Source: Syntrophomonas sp. | Lineage (GTDB): Bacteria > Bacillota > Syntrophomonadia > Syntrophomonadales > Syntrophomonadaceae | DNA: 5,875 bases | Assembly (NCBI GenBank): GCA_028693695.1 | Contig: JAQUUV010000007.1 | Span: forward strand, 1-5,875 | Reading direction: 5' to 3' | In this document: in pieces, positions 5,330 through 5,875 of the stretch | How the letters are laid out: each line of letters opens with the position of its first letter | Position numbering within the stretch: the first letter of the stretch is position 1 | Position numbers and translations under genes: made by a program | Notes under the pieces: generated by a model | Told to the model about the DNA's origin: nothing | Seen by the model: the letters and a program-made list of their open reading frames with translations, nothing else | Database searches by the model: none

Positions 5330-5875
5330 TCATTTCCTTTTAAAACGTTTATCTAATTCCTGATGGCTCAACTGAATTATCGTTGGTCTGCCATGAGGGC
5401 AGTTCTTATAATCATCCACTTGAACCAGGTCGTTTATAATCGTTGCCATTTCCTGGCGGCTTAAGCTCTGCCCTGCTTTTACCGACTGCTTGCACGCCAT
5501 CATGGCGAAAATCTCCTTTTTAAGATCGACAGGAAGTTCATCCTCTAAGAGTTCTAATATCTCGTTGATGACCTCTGTTTCCCGTCCCTGCAACATAGAT
5601 GGAGCCGACCTTATAATCGCAGTATTGGGACCCAATGCTTCAATATCAAAACCTATCTCCTGAAGTAGTTCCAGTTTTACTTCTAACAAATCCATCTGAG
5701 CAGTGGAGAGGTCAAAAGCGAGCGGAAATGCTAATAATTGAGAATCAGAGGCAATCGAACTATTTGCCACCAAGCGACTATAATTTATTCTTTCATGGGC
5801 AGCATGCTGATCTACCAACCAGAGCGATTCATCTTTTTCCACCAGGATATAGGAATTAAAACATTGGCCAATAAT
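5330..5875 (-). CDS. mutL: DNA mismatch repair protein MutL, C-terminal part (partial)
   Basis: The last 181 codons of mutL; the frame is open to the right edge, so the GTG at 5842 is internal, not a start. The visible part begins IIGQCFNSYILVEKDESLW and is the dimerisation and endonuclease domain. Metal-binding motifs are present: DQHAAHE (visible residues 22-28), ACKQSVKA (127-134) and CPHGRP (159-164), ending in FKRK. MutL proteins with these motifs nick the new strand during methyl-independent mismatch repair and couple MutS to the sliding clamp. The usual motif is DQHA-x2-E-x4-E; here the final glutamate position is Ser33, while Asp22, His24, Glu28, Cys and His of CPHGRP remain. The stop codon TGA overlaps a downstream ATG as ATGA. 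The N-terminal GHKL ATPase domain lies outside the window. Confidence 0.97.
   Translation of the reverse strand: MIGQCFNSYILVEKDESLWLVDQHAAHERINYSRLVANSSIASDSQLLAFPLAFDLSTAQMDLLEVKLELLQEIGFDIEALGPNTAIIRSAPSMLQGRETEVINEILELLEDELPVDLKKEIFAMMACKQSVKAGQSLSRQEMATIINDLVQVDDYKNCPHGRPTIIQLSHQELDKRFKRK

Overview
The window looks like chromosomal DNA of an endospore-forming member of the Firmicutes, probably Clostridia. Evidence: A+T-rich sequence, strong GGAGG-type ribosome binding sites, a Gram-positive-type MutL, an Hfq of the Firmicutes kind next to miaA, and a SpoVK-type sporulation ATPase. A Syntrophomonadaceae-like host is a guess from overall gene style, not shown. Every convincing protein gene is on the minus strand, so the biological reading order runs from high to low coordinates.

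Region by region (right to left): (1) 5875-3180 is a housekeeping operon: the 3' part of mutL, an overlapping RsmJ/YpiP-like SAM-dependent methyltransferase gene, miaA, hfq, then a strong terminator (11-bp perfect stem plus T-run). (2) 3160-3003 holds a decayed copy of the 5' end and upstream region of the spoVK gene found 1.2 kb further along. It preserves the start region and about 80 ungapped bases, but has an in-frame stop and a 2-base deletion. (3) 2897-1995 is a YitT-family membrane protein. (4) 1893-994 is spoVK, preceded by a good candidate sigma-K promoter that is destroyed in the decayed copy. (5) 993-301 has no convincing protein gene. It holds a terminator whose T-run faces the plus strand, a long imperfect hairpin just before it, and a candidate promoter for the next operon. 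(6) 283-1 is the start of a kdp potassium-uptake operon: a 42-codon small ORF with an excellent RBS, kdpF (29 aa), and the first 13 codons of kdpA, overlapping kdpF by ATGA.

The genes fall into three functional groups. MutL, the methyltransferase, MiaA and Hfq serve DNA repair, probably rRNA modification, tRNA modification and RNA chaperoning. YitT and SpoVK are a membrane protein and a mother-cell sporulation ATPase. The kdp genes give high-affinity K+ uptake under potassium limitation.

There is no sign of a defence island, CRISPR array, integrase or complete mobile element. The less ordinary observations are the spoVK remnant, the small ORF leading the kdp operon, the possible plus-strand RNA ending at 953, and a substituted conserved glutamate in the MutL endonuclease motif.
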